Source: Rhipicephalus microplus | Lineage: Eukaryota > Arthropoda > Arachnida > Ixodida > Ixodidae | Reading direction: 5' to 3' | Assembly (NCBI RefSeq): GCF_043290135.1 | Contig: NC_134710.1 | Coordinates: 11,237,321-11,301,320 of the forward strand | Length of the DNA stretch: 64,000 bases | Shown here: positions 1-12,077 of the stretch, in pieces | Numbering within the stretch: position 1 is the stretch's first letter | Layout of the letters: each line of letters begins with the position of its first letter | Translations under genes and position numbers: made by a program | Notes under the pieces: model-generated | What the model saw: the letters and a program-made list of their open reading frames with translations, nothing else | Database searches by the model: none | Told to the model about the DNA's origin: nothing

Positions 1-149
1 AACACGTTTGTCAGTTTCCAGGAACTAGTACTTTTACAAGCGTTCTGTTTCTAAATTACCCAGCAAAGTAGCCCTCAGCAGAAAAAGAAATTCAACACAG
101 CTTTGCAAACAAGCACACACTATAATCAAGTGCTTCACAGAGATGTTGG

Positions 150-1170
150 CAATAGAATCATCAAGAAGAGGCTCCATTGTGTTTCATGTTATGTGGCTGC
201 TTGTTGGACTACCTCTCAATGACATCCAATACATCCTAATCGAGTGGCAATAAATCTAAAAAACAAGTTAGCTACAGTTTCAAGGTAATGTGGTTGTGGA
301 AGTTTTCGGCCAGCCATTCACGGTCAACGAGGGTGATATGTGGGTGAGAGTGAAATAGTGTTGAGGTACATAAGGACACACTAACAATAATAATTTTCGG
401 TTTTTGTGTCACTAAATGATGATACTGTTATGAAGGCCACTGTAGTAGAGGGCTCTTGAAATTTTGGCGAACTGGTCTTCTTTAATGTGCACCTATATTT
501 AAGTATGCTAGCCTATGGTATTTCGTCTCCATCGAAATGCAGACACTGCAACTGGGATTCAATCCCGCAAATTTCGTGTCAGTAGTTCAATACCCTAACC
601 ACTAGATCACCTCCGTGGGTTCTTTTGACACACCTAGTTTCTAAGGCTGCACAATGCCATAAAGCACCTCCACGTACATAGCCAAATCAACAAGGACGCC
701 TTGTTCAAAGAATCGTAGTGGCATGGAATCGCCCTCATTGGTGATGACAGCTAACACCACCGCCGACAATTGAAATTTTGTGTGCATTACTGTTCGCACC
801 AAATCAGGGCTTGAGTAAAGTCACATGCAGTTTCTGCTAGCTTTTAATGTTCGTTTCAATAAAATTATAGAGCATTACGTTATAATCAGGGTGCTTCAGC
901 TTGCTCAGCAACTGCTTGGACCAAAGCAGACGATTTTGCCAAGTTTTACCATACATGAATTGGCCTTTCTTTGTGACTAGGGAATGGTATGTCAAGTACT
1001 CATTCACAGAAAGTCAGACTGTTGACTCTGCAATCTGGAGCTCCTTTGCAATGGTTCTGATTGGAATTCCTGGGTTCACAATGGCTAGCAGATGGTGGAC
1101 AAAATCAGCAGATCTGACCGCAGTCTCTATTTCTTCCTCTTTTTTCACAAATGTCAATTCCACCTAAAAG
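150..1170 (-). pseudogene. Tc1/mariner-type transposase remnant, split by a SINE
   Basis: Read on the minus strand, about 1170 down to 640 gives a decayed transposase. There is a helix-turn-helix-like stretch (IAKELQIAESTV), then a catalytic-region segment containing NEGDSMPLRFFEQG and YVEVLYGIVQP, which resembles the mariner pattern of a small sheet followed by a hydrophobic Y-V-E-V-L helix. The frame has several stops and shifts. A diverged SINE at about 400-625 separates this from a further piece at about 390-150 that reads like a mariner C-terminus (…DVLDVIE). No intact terminal inverted repeats were identified, so the element ends are unknown. It is dead: no single frame covers the family's usual ~340 residues. 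The assignment rests on pattern resemblance, and a related Tc1/mariner subfamily is equally possible. Confidence 0.6.
400..625 (-). repeat. Old, diverged Ruka-like SINE
   Basis: On the minus strand this reads as a tRNA-like head (box A-like GGTGATCTAGTGGTTAGGG, then a box B-like GGATTGAATCCCAG) followed by the Ruka body (cgaaatgcag…taaagaa…ccctctactac). It is clearly more diverged than the SINEs at 39-41 kb. It interrupts the mariner remnant, so the mariner is older still. Confidence 0.7.
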
Positions 1171-4100
1171 GACTCAAGTTTATAGTTTCCTGTTTCACTC
1201 TGTTTTTACAAATGAGAACAGGACAAAGACACAACGGTAAAAGATGGCCCACGAGATATGTTGCTTATCATCCAAACCTCACAAACAAAAAGATTATCTG
1301 AAATGTGGCAATTTCCGAGTCTCTCGGGTCGGAGACAAAGACAACTAGCACTGAATGATGGTTTATTTCCTTCATAAAGCCACATGCCTACATAAATCTA
1401 GCAATGCTGCTAGCATTTGTGGTGACACTGAATAGTGTGATCAAATAGTCCACACACACAGTGTAATGTAGGCACATATTGCAATTCACTACATGTATTA
1501 GGTGACATCGTGTGGAATATTTCACTAAATAATGAATCCTGAGCACCAGTTACAACAAATGCGTCCCGGAATTCGCAGCAGGTATACACTGCCTCTACTT
1601 TTTAACAATATGATCTTTCAAGCACTGAAGCGCAAAAATAATCAACTCTTTCGTTACCATGCCTATTCAAATCAATCACCTGTGATCGACGCTTCGGATT
1701 GGAGATTAGCATGTAAATTTTGTTTCCCGTGCACCCAGCATTTTCTAGTAGTTAGTGCAGCCACTCAACTTTCAGAATTAATTTGAACTTGCCTGTTTGG
1801 GCAACATAGTGATTTCTGACAGATCTTTGCATGAACCATTGTGCGTGCATTGTTGGAAAACTGCACTAGGCTGGCGAACTTGACAAAAGTGCATGCCCCT
1901 CGTGATTATACAGCAGTAACATCGAAGTTATATAATGAAAGGAACCATTGCATGCCAAATATCGAATTGAAGTATCAGCTTTGCAATTCGATATTGTTTA
2001 ACAATAGTAAATGCCTGAAATTTATGCCAGCTATTCAATAGACAGCTGTTGCTGTGAGTCAGGGAACACTTATTCTGCAAAAAATACTTCCGATGGTCTG
2101 CCGCATGTTTAAAGTGTCGAGATGGCCTTCTCAGCCAGTTTCTAGCAGCTTTGGTTTTGCTTGTATCGTTACATCTGACACAAGGTTGCATAAAGCGTCA
2201 CTAGTCGCTCTTATGACGTAGTCGTCACACGCGCATGGGTGCGCACTGCAAAAGACATGCACTGCTTGAAACTGGCTTGCAACCCCACCAGAATTGAGTG
2301 AGGACGAGCTTCTAGTTTGAGGATGACAGCACTACAGCTTCAAATTTTATGGAGACGATGTTTTCCATTAGCCTTAGACATCCACAGCCGTTCACGGGTT
2401 TTTGTTTACATCCTCAAGTTGTCTCCTCCACCGTAAGTGCGTATAGCTTCTGACCTTTGTGCACAATCTTATAGCTACTCTGGTTATGTGCGTGGTCCAC
2501 ACTTCGCTGGGGCAAAGTGTGTTGGTGCTGACTGCAGAGCTTCTGCTGAAGACAAGAAGGCCCTCGGAGCACATCTTGGCCCTGACTACGGAGCAGTGCG
2601 AGACGTTTTAGAACTGCACATGACATTGTCCTTTCTTAATACGATTTGCACGAAAATTCAAAGAAATATGCTTGGATGCATCTATAGTAACGCCAACCTA
2701 TGCAGAGTGAGATGGCTCATGAAAAGAGGTGACGCTAGACGAAATAGTGAAGTTAATTCGACATCTCATTTATAGAGGGATTATTCACATCACGGGTATC
2801 CATCTATATTGGAACTATATTGGGATTCCATCTATAGTTTCCAGGCGTGCTGTGACCCAACAATGGGTAGCACGTCTGTGCAGGTTTCATTCACTCTATA
2901 AAGATGGCATTATTACCTTCAAGGCTGGCATTTGGCTTGTTTGTTTGAAAGATACACAGCTATTTTTTTGCCTTTTTCACATAAACTGAAACTCAAAGTG
3001 ACCAGAACCAGAAAACGCACACACCTTTCCTCTGTGTCGTGCTTCTGCACCCGTAAAAGGCACAATGATCCATTAGTTGCGCTAAAGATCTTGAGGAGCA
3101 GCAGGAAGAATGCGCGCACGTATTTGAATGAAGTGTATTTAAAAACTGCGACAAAACAGTGGCAAGCAACACAGTATAGAAATAAGCCGCCACTACCCTT
3201 CTTTAAAATAAAAGAAAATATGTGTCATCCCACATCCTATGCAGCAAAAATTTATTTTTTTAATGCACTTTCAAGCCTTAGACTGGAGCACATGACACAG
3301 AGTGCTCAAGCATGGGCAGCGCCTCCTCTATTTTTTTTCAGTGCCGGGGCGAAGGAGCGAAGTACAATGGGAACCAGCCGTCGGCTTTAGTGCGGCGTTC
3401 AGCCATAATGCGCTGCTACCGGAATAGAGTCGCTGCCGCGATGCCGCTCACTGAAACGCAGGTGGGATCAGCATTCGCAGCTCTTATATGGTCGAGTTTT
3501 CAGTTGTATTCGCACTGATTGAAGTATAAACAAAATTTTTGTAAGCAGAAACAGTGAAGCACTCATCGCACTTCACAACAAGTTCTTTTTGAAGGCATGT
3601 TCTGTTCATGGCTGTTGCTGTTGAGGCACGCGCTCGCGCGTCGTCTACTCCACCGATATGAAAGCATGGTCAAGTGATGCTCGTAAAATTGTTCTTTCAT
3701 CATTATGCTCGCTAGTCTGATAGTGTGTTTTTAAGTGTTTATGAGTCAATTTTCAAAAGACCTGTTTGCCAGTAGCTAATACCGAAAGCTTGGGTGCTTA
3801 AGAGCACAGGTGTACGCTGACATCTATTGGCTACATGCAAGCGTGGAGTGCATGCCTTAAATAGCATGAAATAAAATGTAACACTGCTTCCATGTAGGTA
3901 CATGATCTCAAGTTCCCTGCACAAATCTTTTGTCATGTACATTTGTTGCCACCCAGAAGCAAAAAATGGTGCGTCAAAAAACCAGGTACTTCACCAAGCG
4001 ATTGTATCGTTTCATAGACTAAAGCAGCTTTATTGTGATGGCATGAAAAACAAAAACAGCTGGTTCTTCTGCGCACTTCTTGTAAGACTGCCCGATATAT

Positions 4101-4877
4101 GTGAACAAATGCTGTTGTGTTCGTCACGCTGTTGACCTTGAGCGAATGTTAGACGCATGAAAAAATGCAGCCTGCCATCAGCGCTGTCACTTGATGACGT
4201 GAGGTTTTGCGAACATGCACAGAGATATCAATGCCAAATTAAAAATAAGGGGAAAGCCTTGCATGCCTCATCAAACGTGGAAATATATCGTGTGTGTCGG
4301 CAACGTTCACACGAGTGATGCGAAAAATCATCATGACGCGCTGTCGTCGACGTATGACTTCACAGTTCGCAAAAATTTGTGTCTTCATCAAGGTGTCCCA
4401 ATTACATCACGAAGTTACGTTATGTGACGACACATGATGACATCATAACTCAGCATGATCATTTTGCACTGCCATCGTCATAAGTGAGTCGATAATATAG
4501 TCAATGCAATACCACGTAAGGTAAGAAAAAACGCTTTCGGAGGGGGCGGGGAGTAACAATACACTGACTAAAGAAAAAATAAGTAGAACATTTCTTTTGC
4601 CTTCAATTCATTTTAGGTAAATGCATAGGGCACCCTGTGAGCTTTTGTTTTCAAGAGCAATGCACGGCAAGTCATGGTTTACATTGATTGCGATCGCACC
4701 ATTTGAACGGTGAAAAATAAAGTTATTATGGAAGCAAACCCCGCGTGCTATTCAAGCGCATGCGAATCTCACAGTTTCGCCTACTTAGAGCTGCCGTTTT
4801 TATTTCTATCTGTGAAGTCCTCATGCTGGAAATGGGAGCTACATACTTTTGTATAGTTCGAAGTTGTATTAGGCAAC
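1171..4877. other. Noncoding stretch, no gene supported
   Basis: No open frame here shows recognisable domains or convincing splice-bounded coding sequence. About 3300-3370 holds a short GC-richer repeat (cctcctctatttttttt followed by cagtgccggggcgaa) that recurs in opposite orientation near 14930-14990, so it is a dispersed repeat family. If the MTBP assignment is right, this stretch lies inside or beyond an MTBP intron whose left boundary is not visible. Confidence 0.5.
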
Positions 4878-5108
4878 TGTCACGAGTAGGAGCCCCTCGA
4901 AGACAAAGACGACAAGGAAGTTCAAAGAAGATAGGAAAAGGCACGAGCACGCGCACTGTACAGCGAGGTCCGAGGCGAGTGACCCCAGCGGCGATCGGCG
5001 CGCGAGCAGCGACGAGCTGGGATTGTCGACCTGGGCTTGGGAGAAGGTCGCATCGCCAGCTAGCATACTGGCGACGGGAGCGTCAGGACAGCCCGGGATT
5101 CCGTGACA
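4878..5108 (+). repeat. Left (5') LTR of outer element
   Basis: It runs from TGTCACG to CGTGACA. It shares extended similarity with 13585-13817. It lacks a TATA-like stretch and may be internally shortened relative to the right copy. Confidence 0.65.
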
Positions 5109-5167
5109 ATTGGTGAGCCTGCCAGGATCCAATTGGGCCCAGTCACTGATTATTGGTTGTTGCGGTG

Positions 5168-5400
5168 ATGGATTGGGACAAAGTATTAACGGTTGTTCAA
5201 GAGCAAAAGCTAAGTAAGGAAGAGGGTTTAAAGTTGATTGAAGAAAACGCACTCAGGAAAAGCGGAAGCTAATGAGGAAGGAGCACCAGGCCAAACTTGA
5301 GGCAAAACGTGCAGAAGTGCAAGAAATATATGCAAGAGAAAGGTAGGCGCTAGAGCGGCAACTGCGATTGGCACAAGCCACAGGTAGACCGAAATAATAA
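5168..5400 (+). pseudogene. gag-start remnant of outer LTR element
   Basis: An ATG at 5168 opens MDWDKVLTVVQEQKLSKEEG, a charged helical start like other tick gypsy Gag N-termini. It stops after about 34 codons. A shift of frame then continues a Lys/Glu/Gln-rich coiled-coil-like stretch (RKEHQAKLEAKRAEVQEIYA, then ERQLRLAQATG). It lies 60 bases after the left LTR, as a Gag start should. The frame is broken by a shift near 5265 and a stop near 5346, so it is not functional. Confidence 0.5.
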
Positions 5401-5418
5401 ACACACAGAAAAGAAGTC

Positions 5419-6175
5419 ATCAGCAGAATTTAGTGTGTGCGGTGTTCCCTGTTATGCTTCGGTTGAGCGTAAGGTTAGCGAGCAGGAGTTTAATGCCAGC
5501 GAGACAGGTCATGTGAGCGATGAGTTGCAGAGAAAGGGATTAGATGTTGCAGAGAGTTGAAGTAAGGCAATGGTTAGAGTAGAAGACGTGGATACTGTAG
5601 AACAGTGCACGGAGGAAGCGAACGCAACCAAGCTAGGTAGCTAAGAGACAGTGAGCAGATGTTCGGGGTTGGGCAGGCATATTGAAAGAAAAAGAACGAC
5701 GCATTGATGAAAGATAATAATGCCGGAGGGTTCGAGAAAGAATTAGATGCTTTTTACGTGCGTTGTAAAACGCATAAAAATAAGAGAAAAAGAGACAGCT
5801 GTAGACGCCGAGAGAACCGGTCAGGGTCACCAGGACGCAAGTAGAGTGGTGCAAAAGTTGGAGACGCATGAGACGAAAGAAAACCACTCAGAAAGAGCTA
5901 ACGCTATGCCTTGATCATCAGGCAGGAAAACTAGTGAGGAAAAGAGTCGACGCAGCGAGAGTCAGGACGCTACGTACGACAGCTGATTCAAGGAGGCATC
6001 GGAGTAAAAGGAACAGAGGCATTAGCTGTGTCGAGCGTCTTGAACCATGGGGCGCGAGTAGACATACGAAGAAACTGAAAAAGACGCGGAATGTGAAAAA
6101 GTACAGATTGAAGTGTGTTGTCTCAAACTCGTGATTGCTTTCATCGAAAACAGATTGTCTTCTGGAATGTGTTTG
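5419..6175 (+). repeat. Internal duplicated segment, copy A (contains the empty target site)
   Basis: This segment, starting catcagcagaatttagtgtg, is repeated with only scattered substitutions at 7447-8143 continuing at 13206-~13272. It reads in short blocks as retroelement polyprotein-like sequence (VCGVPCYASVERKVS) but is full of stops. Around 6113-6122 it reads attgaagtgtgttgtctc without interruption. In the other copy the same point is split by the inner LTR element, so this is the pre-insertion state. Confidence 0.8.
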
Positions 6176-7446
6176 GAATGTGTCTGTCTGTCCGTACGTG
6201 CATCCGTCCGTGTGTCCATCTAGAGAACACTCTGAGTACCGCCATCTCGCATCTCGCATACCCTGTGGCACATAGCCGTTTTACACGCCCGTCTACCTGT
6301 CCGTTCGTATGCTAGTCTATCTGTCCGTCCAAGCGTCCGTCTGTGCGTCCATCTAGAGAACACTCAAAGTACCGTCATCTCGCATACCCTGTGGCACATA
6401 GCCGTTTTACGCGTCCGTCTACCTGTCCGTCCATCTGCTAGTCTATCTGTCTGTCCGTCCATGCGTCCATCCGCACGTCCATCTAGTGAACACTCCAAGT
6501 ACCACCATCTCGCATCTCGCATACCCTGTGGCACATACTTGCTTTACGCGTCCGTCTATCCGTCTGTCCGTCTCCTAGTCTATCTGTCTGTTTATGCGTC
6601 CGTCTGTGCGTCCATCTAGAGAACACTCTGAGTACTGCCATCTCCCATATCGCATACAATTGAGCACATATTCTCTCTACGCGTCTGTCTACCTGTCCGT
6701 CTGTCTGTCTGTCCATCCGTGCGTCTGTCTGTGCGTCATCTAGGGAACACTCCAAGTACCACCATCTCACATACCCTGTGGCACATAGTCGCTCTATGCT
6801 TCTGTCTACCTGTCCGTCTGTCTCCAATTCTATCTGTCTGTCCATCCATGCGTTCGTCCGGGCGTCCATCTAGTGAACTCTCCAAGAACCACATTCTCGC
6901 GTACCCTGTGGCATATAGCCGCTTTACGTGTCCATCTACCTGTAGTTCGTCTGCTATTCTGTCTGTCTGTCCGTTCATGCGTCTGTCCATGCGTCCATCT
7001 AGTGAACACTTCAAGTACCGCCATCAAGCATACCTTGTGGCATATAGCCACTTTACGCGTCCGTCTACCTGTTCGTCCGCCTGCTAGTCTGTCTGTCTGT
7101 CCATCCATGCGTCCGTCTGGGCGTCCATCTAGTGAACACTCCAAGTACCATCATCTCGCATACCCTGTGGCATATAGCCACTTTACGCGTCCGTCTACTT
7201 GTCCCTCCGCCTGCTAGTCTCTCTGCCTGTCCGTTCATGCGTCCGTCCATGCGTCCATCTAGAAAACACTCAAAGTACCACCATCTAGCATACCCTGTTG
7301 CACATAGCCGCTTTATGCATCCGTCTACCTGTCCGTCCGCCTGCTAGGCTGTCTGTCTGTGCATTCATGCGTCCGTCCATGCGTCCCTCTAGTGAACACT
7401 CCAAGTACCACCATCTCGCATATCCTCTGGGTTATAGCCACTTTAC
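6176..7446 (+). repeat. 130-bp minisatellite, about ten units
   Basis: The motif catctag(a/t)gaacact recurs at 6217, 6350, 6480, 6613, 6737, 6867, 6996, 7126, 7256 and 7386, spacings of 133, 130, 133, 124 and then 129-130. Each unit holds a pyrimidine-rich (gtctgtccgtccatgcgtcc)-like half with its own short 4-bp periodicity and a more complex half (ccatctcgcataccctgtgg, cacatagccgctttacgcg). Later units are more regular than early ones. Open frames on both strands simply read through the stop-poor repeat. The array ends abruptly where copy B begins at 7447. Confidence 0.92.
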
Positions 7447-8143
7447 ATCAGCAGAAATTAGTGTGTGCGGTGTTCCCTGTTATGCTTCGGTTGAGCGTAA
7501 GGTTAGCTAGCAGGATTTTAATGCCAGCGAGACAGGTCATGTGAGCGATGAGTTGCAGAGAAAGGGATTAGATGTTTCAGAGAGTTGCAGTAAGGCAATG
7601 GTTAGACTAGAAGACGTGGATACTGTAGAACAGTGCACGGAGGAAGCGAACGCAACCAAGCTAGGTAGCTAAGAGACAGTGAGCAGATGTTCGGGGTTGG
7701 GCAGGCATATTGAAAGAAAAAGAACGACGCATTGATGAAAGATAATAATGCCGGAGGGTTCGAGAAAGAATGAGATGCTTTTTACGTGCATTGTAAAACG
7801 CATAAAAATAAGAGAAAATGAGACAGCTGTAGATGCCGAGAGAACCGGTCAGGGTCACCAGGACGCAAGTAGAGTGGTGCAAAAGTTGCAGACGCATGAG
7901 ACGAAAGAAAACCACTCAGAAAGAGCTAATGCTATGCCTTGATCATCAGGCAGGAAAACTAGTGACGAAAAGAGCCGACGCAGCGAGAGTCAGGACGCTA
8001 CGCACGACAGCTGATTCAAGGAGGCATCGGAGTAAAAGGAACAGAGGCATTAGCTGTGTCGAGCGTCTTGAACCATGGGGCGCGAGTAGACATAGGAAGA
8101 AACTGAAAAATATGCGGAATGTGAAAAAGAACAGATTGAAGTG
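7447..8143 (+). repeat. Internal duplicated segment, copy B (left part, before insertion)
   Basis: Near-identical to 5419-6118. It is interrupted at 8143 by the inner LTR element and resumes at 13206, ending similarity at about 13272. Confidence 0.85.
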
Positions 8144-9271
8144 TGTCACACACCGGTCCCGTTGATTAGGGAGGCTATCGCACGGCTAATTCCAAGGGCC
8201 GAAGTATGGGCCCCCCGAACCGCACCACGAAAGCGTGGACAATTTAGAAGTGGTCCTTTTTGGCGCGCCAGCGGACGCCGGCTGTGGCACAAAGAACAAG
8301 TCAGAGCCGAGAGTTGATAAACAAAACAAATATTATATTCTCAAAAATGGAAGATCGAAAACAATACACAAGAATGTACACTCCACAATAGTTAGATACA
8401 ATACGTTACCAATCAAACAACGTACTACACAGTACAATCAGCCACACTCAAAACAACGGACACAGACAACGATACGCACTACAATGCAGTCGCATGCATT
8501 GAACAACCAAGACACTTAAAGACTAAAGAGATAGAAAACCTATCCAGTCCAAAGTTCTTGGAACAAAAGTCTGAATGATACTCTTCCGAGAATCACTCAC
8601 TCAAAGTCCAGCGTTGTTGTCGTTCCGCGCCCTCGAAGTTTCTCTTCCATGAAACCTCGCGTCTTCAATTGGCCACTCTCCAAGCTTCAAACTTCTTCGT
8701 CGGAAACACGTCGGCTTCACACACGCAGCTGTTGTCACGCGTCTTCGCTCGATAGCGGTAAACACACTCTTGCCTGTAGCTCGAGTCGTCACCCCTCAGG
8801 TGCAAATCATCTTCTTCTCCCGCTTTGTCTCTACGGACCAAAACCTTCGCCGACTACACGGCGGTATACCCTACGCGCTCTGGCGCTAACTTCCGTCTCC
8901 TCCTGATCTCTCATCTCGGCTGCTCGGTTAATACCTTGCGCGCGACATTCCAGAAGGTTCTCGTCATTTCGTCGGCGCGATACGCAGCGAAGGCTGGGAA
9001 GAGGGCGAGACGGTTGGAATGCCCTCCGCGGCCGATGACTCAACTCGGTATGACCACGCCCCTTTCGTTCTAGAACTTTCGCGGGCTATCTCGGCCGCCG
9101 ATGTGGGGTGAGGAGGTTCGTCGGCGAAGCCACGCTTCCAAGGGGAGAGCGCGCGCCCAGGGAGCCTTGGATGTTTGTTCTTTTTTTTTTCTTTTGACCT
9201 CCCGGCGTCTCTTCCGCGCGTTACCGCAAGAATTTGGCGGCGCGCCCATTTTTAGCGCTCGTTCTGCGACA
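8144..9271 (-). repeat. 3' LTR of inner element
   Basis: 1128 bp, ending TGCGACA on the plus strand. It is adjacent to the polypurine tract at 9272-9285 and flanked on the outside by target duplication AAGTG (8139-8143). Confidence 0.92.
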
Positions 9272-9285
9272 CTGCCCCCCACTTT
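9272..9285 (-). other. Polypurine tract of inner element
   Basis: The minus strand reads aaagtggggggcag immediately before the 3' LTR, the expected site for plus-strand DNA priming. Confidence 0.75.
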
Positions 9286-9651
9286 AAGAATATTATCTCA
9301 TAATATTCAGAACCACACAAACGAGCGCGAACAGTCCCCACACACTCAAAGACTGTAACATAGTCCGTCGCTCATGACACGTCACATTCGCAATAGTTCA
9401 CTCAATACAACTGTACATTGTAATTCAATTACACAACACGTGAAATATAACCACAGGCACACGAGTACAACACTCCATCACACATTCCCGATAATACAAA
9501 TGTACAAAGTTCTCTCATTACAACAATTATACAACACTATACATCACATCACAGCACAAACACTTCGACACTTGTGACACAGGATAACACAACATTAACA
9601 CAACATATGGCACTCAGCACTGCCAAACACATTCTGATTCGACCTCAGCAC
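9286..9651. other. AC-rich spacer between pro remnant and 3' LTR of inner element
   Basis: An AT/AC-rich stretch with many short 'acaca' words and no conserved frame. RT and integrase would normally lie upstream of here, so the polymerase region has been lost and replaced by this short spacer. Confidence 0.6.
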
Positions 9652-10461
9652 CTATCCTGTGTATTTCGAGCTGCGTTTGCGTCCTTTCTCGCGGCGCTCG
9701 CTCGATCTCTTCTTGTTTTCTCTTGTTCTTTTTCGGCGAGCCTTTTCCAACGACGGTATCTGAGGCAGCATCTCAGCCATCGTTGTCACTTCCGACCCTG
9801 CTAACGCGTCATGACGTTCGACGGGTCCGGTCTGTTTATTTACCAGCTTGTTCATGTCTCTACACTTGGCCTGGCTGGCCGACTCCGTCTCCTTTACACT
9901 GTCGGTCAATTGGGGTCGTGCCGACGTACGTCCAGCTGCCCAGCGCGTGAACTCATTCAACACGATCGTCTTCTCATTCGCTGTCTCTTGCGCCGCGGCT
10001 TCACCTTGGGCTCTAGTGAGATCCGTCACGGGATGCTCCTCCACTGTATCTCGCGGTCGCTGGGTTGGCGAGGGCTCTATCTTAGGGTCTTCTCCCAATC
10101 ATTCCGGATCATTCGGTCCTCGCGCCCCGGCGATGTTTCCGATGACAAGGTCGTAAAGGGGGGTCGTCATGCATAAAGCAGTAACCTTCCCGCTGAAGTA
10201 CGGGGTTTCAACCTCAATTTCTGCTTCGGGAATCATCCGAACTGTACGGTCAATTAAGCAAACCGGTTTCGTTTTGCCGGTCAACTCACTTTCCCGTACC
10301 AAATTTCTCCGCACGATAACCGTGGAGCTACCGGTATCTCTTAGAACCGTAATCTTCTTCCCCGCAACCTTTCCAGGCAGCGTTGGCATTCCCTTCGTAA
10401 CACCGGTTGGCCGTTTTGACACAACAGCTCCCACAATAGGAATTTTCTCCCCATTTTTCAA
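9652..10461 (-). pseudogene. Retrotransposon aspartic protease plus basic linker (broken)
   Basis: The frame from 10461 carries LRDTGSSTVIV, the DTG(S) active-site motif of retropepsins, followed by protease-like strands and a terminal YDLVIGNI that matches the usual flap-to-C-terminus pattern. A TGA at about 10099-10101 interrupts the frame. The same frame then continues to 9652 as a hydrophilic Pro- and Arg-rich linker (ENKKRSSERREKGRKRSS), where a reverse transcriptase would be expected to start but does not. The protease lies in a different frame from the zinc-knuckle part of Gag, the change being around the A5 run near 10450. This could be a programmed shift or a simple one-base insertion. 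The upstream part overlaps the Gag frame. Confidence 0.8.
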
Positions 10462-11868
10462 CTACAAATCCGTCGGTGACGGCATTATCATCGGATTTCG
10501 GTGCTGCTAGCACACAGGATACCTGGTGAGTTTGACTCGCTCCGTTTCGACATGCGTCTGCTTTGTGCCCAGTCTGGCCACACTTAAAACATTTTACTGC
10601 CGTAGGGCTCGTAAAGATCGTTCGACAGTTTTTCGCGCGATGACCCACTCGGTTGCACAGAAAACATCGCGGAATGCTCTCTGGTGCACGCTTCTTTTCT
10701 TCGGGAGCCAATTTCTGCGAATCATCGAGACAATCCTTCTTGACCTTGGCCAAATTAGTTCCACCTTGCACTTCCAAGAATTGATCAGCCAATTCAAGCA
10801 TTCCTTCAAGTGACTCAGCCTTCCTCTTTTTCAAATACAGCAACAGGCTTAAGTGACAACTAGTAAGAAATTGTTCTCTAATTAGGAGCTCTCTAAGCTC
10901 ATCGTACTCCTGTGCTGTCCCTGAAAGTTCAATCCATCTGTCGAAATAATGGCAAAGTAGGGCGGCATACTGCGTAGCCGTCTCACCATCAGCTGGCTTT
11001 CCTGTCCGAAATCTGTCCCGGAAACCTTCCACAGTAAATCTAAATCGCTTCAGCAGAGCAGCTTTCACCTTTGCATAGTTGGCTGCATCGGTCGGCGTCA
11101 GCCTACCGTACACACTGAGCGCTTCCCCACTCAAGCAAGTACTCAAAGCAGTTGCCCATTGATGTTCCGGCCAATTCTGGCTCTTCGCAATCGTCTCGAA
11201 TCGGTAAAGTACGCGTCAAGGTCGTCCTTCCTTTCATCAAACGCCACGAGCAGCTTGCTTGGGTTCAAGCGGAAGCCATGATCTTCCCGTTCGCTGCTTT
11301 CAACTCTAGCTTGGACGGGAGTTTCACTTCGCTGTTGCGACTGGAGCCGCTCGAGTTCCATCTCGTGCTGCCGCTGCCGTTCCCTTTCCTCTCTTTCTTC
11401 TTTCAGCTGTCGCTCCTTTGCCTCTCTTTCTTCTTTCAGCTGTCGCTCCTTTGCCTCTCTTTCTTCTCTCGCCCTCTCAGCGGCCAGCTTTTCTCTCTCC
11501 AGCTCCAACTTCAACTGCTGCTCTCTTTCTTCTTTCAGCTGTCGCTCCTTTGCTTCTCTTTCTTCTTTCAGCTGTCGCTCCTTTGCTTCTCTTTCTTCTC
11601 TCGCCCTTTCAGCTGCCAACCTTTCTCGTTCCAACTCGGCTGCTTTTTCTTCCTTGGCTCTCTCAGCTGCCAACCTCTCTCGTTCCAACTCAGCTTCTTT
11701 TTCCGCTTTGGCTCTTTCGACCGCCAGCCTTTCTTTTTCCAGCTCAGCTGCCTTTTCTTCTTTGGCCCTCTCTTTTTCTTCTTTTTCCTTCTGGGTGACC
11801 CACTTCCGTAGTTCGGCGCCAGAAAGACCCATCTTCTCACCAAGAGCGACTAACTTTTCGAGATCCAT
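10328..11868 (-). pseudogene. Retrotransposon Gag with coiled coil and two CCHC zinc knuckles (frameshifted)
   Basis: ATG at 11868-11866 opens MDLEKLVALGEKMGLSGAEL. A long charged coiled coil of repeated E-R-A-K/E-R-E-A-K-E-R-Q blocks follows (about residues 30-185), encoded by near-repeats of 24-60 bases. Around 11211 the frame slips by one base. The continuing frame (11146 down to 10328) holds the capsid-like region (CLSGEALSVYGRL) and two knuckles, CFLCNRVGHRAKNC and CFKCGQTGHKADAC, nucleic-acid-binding motifs of gypsy-type Gag. The shift makes a full-length Gag impossible from this copy. The initiator is 210 bases inside the 5' LTR, leaving a normal leader. Confidence 0.88.
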
Positions 11869-12053
11869 TGTGTCTCGCAACTCGCAAATAAAACCTTGCC
11901 GCGTGCAAAAAGTATCTGCCTAAATCAGTCTATCGGAACACTCTCCTGCACTCGTTAACGAGAACACTGAACAACACACAAAATCGTTCCGATAGCACTA
12001 TCAACAACTCGAGGCTCTTTCTCACTACTTTGGACACACTGTGCACCAAAAGG

Positions 12054-12070
12054 TCCTGTCGCGGACGCCA
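12054..12070 (-). other. Candidate primer-binding site of inner element
   Basis: The minus strand reads TGGCGTCCGCGACAGGA seven bases after the 5' LTR. It begins TGG as a match to a tRNA CCA end should. I could not name the tRNA with confidence. Confidence 0.55.
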
Positions 12071-12077
12071 GATTAAT

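Noticed and set aside
2392..2775. 112-codon plus-strand frame and antisense frames, considered as a ribosomal-protein pseudogene
   Set aside because: None of the frames matched a ribosomal protein I could recall, and no splice or poly-A evidence was seen.
6483..7347. Several overlapping 70-130-codon open frames on both strands (MDRQTDGQ-type repeats)
   Set aside because: They are translations of the stop-poor 130-bp minisatellite; 130 is not a multiple of three, so no repeat protein frame is conserved.
11152..11811. 219-codon plus-strand open frame rich in Leu/Phe/Ser
   Set aside because: It is the antisense of the Gag coiled-coil repeats.
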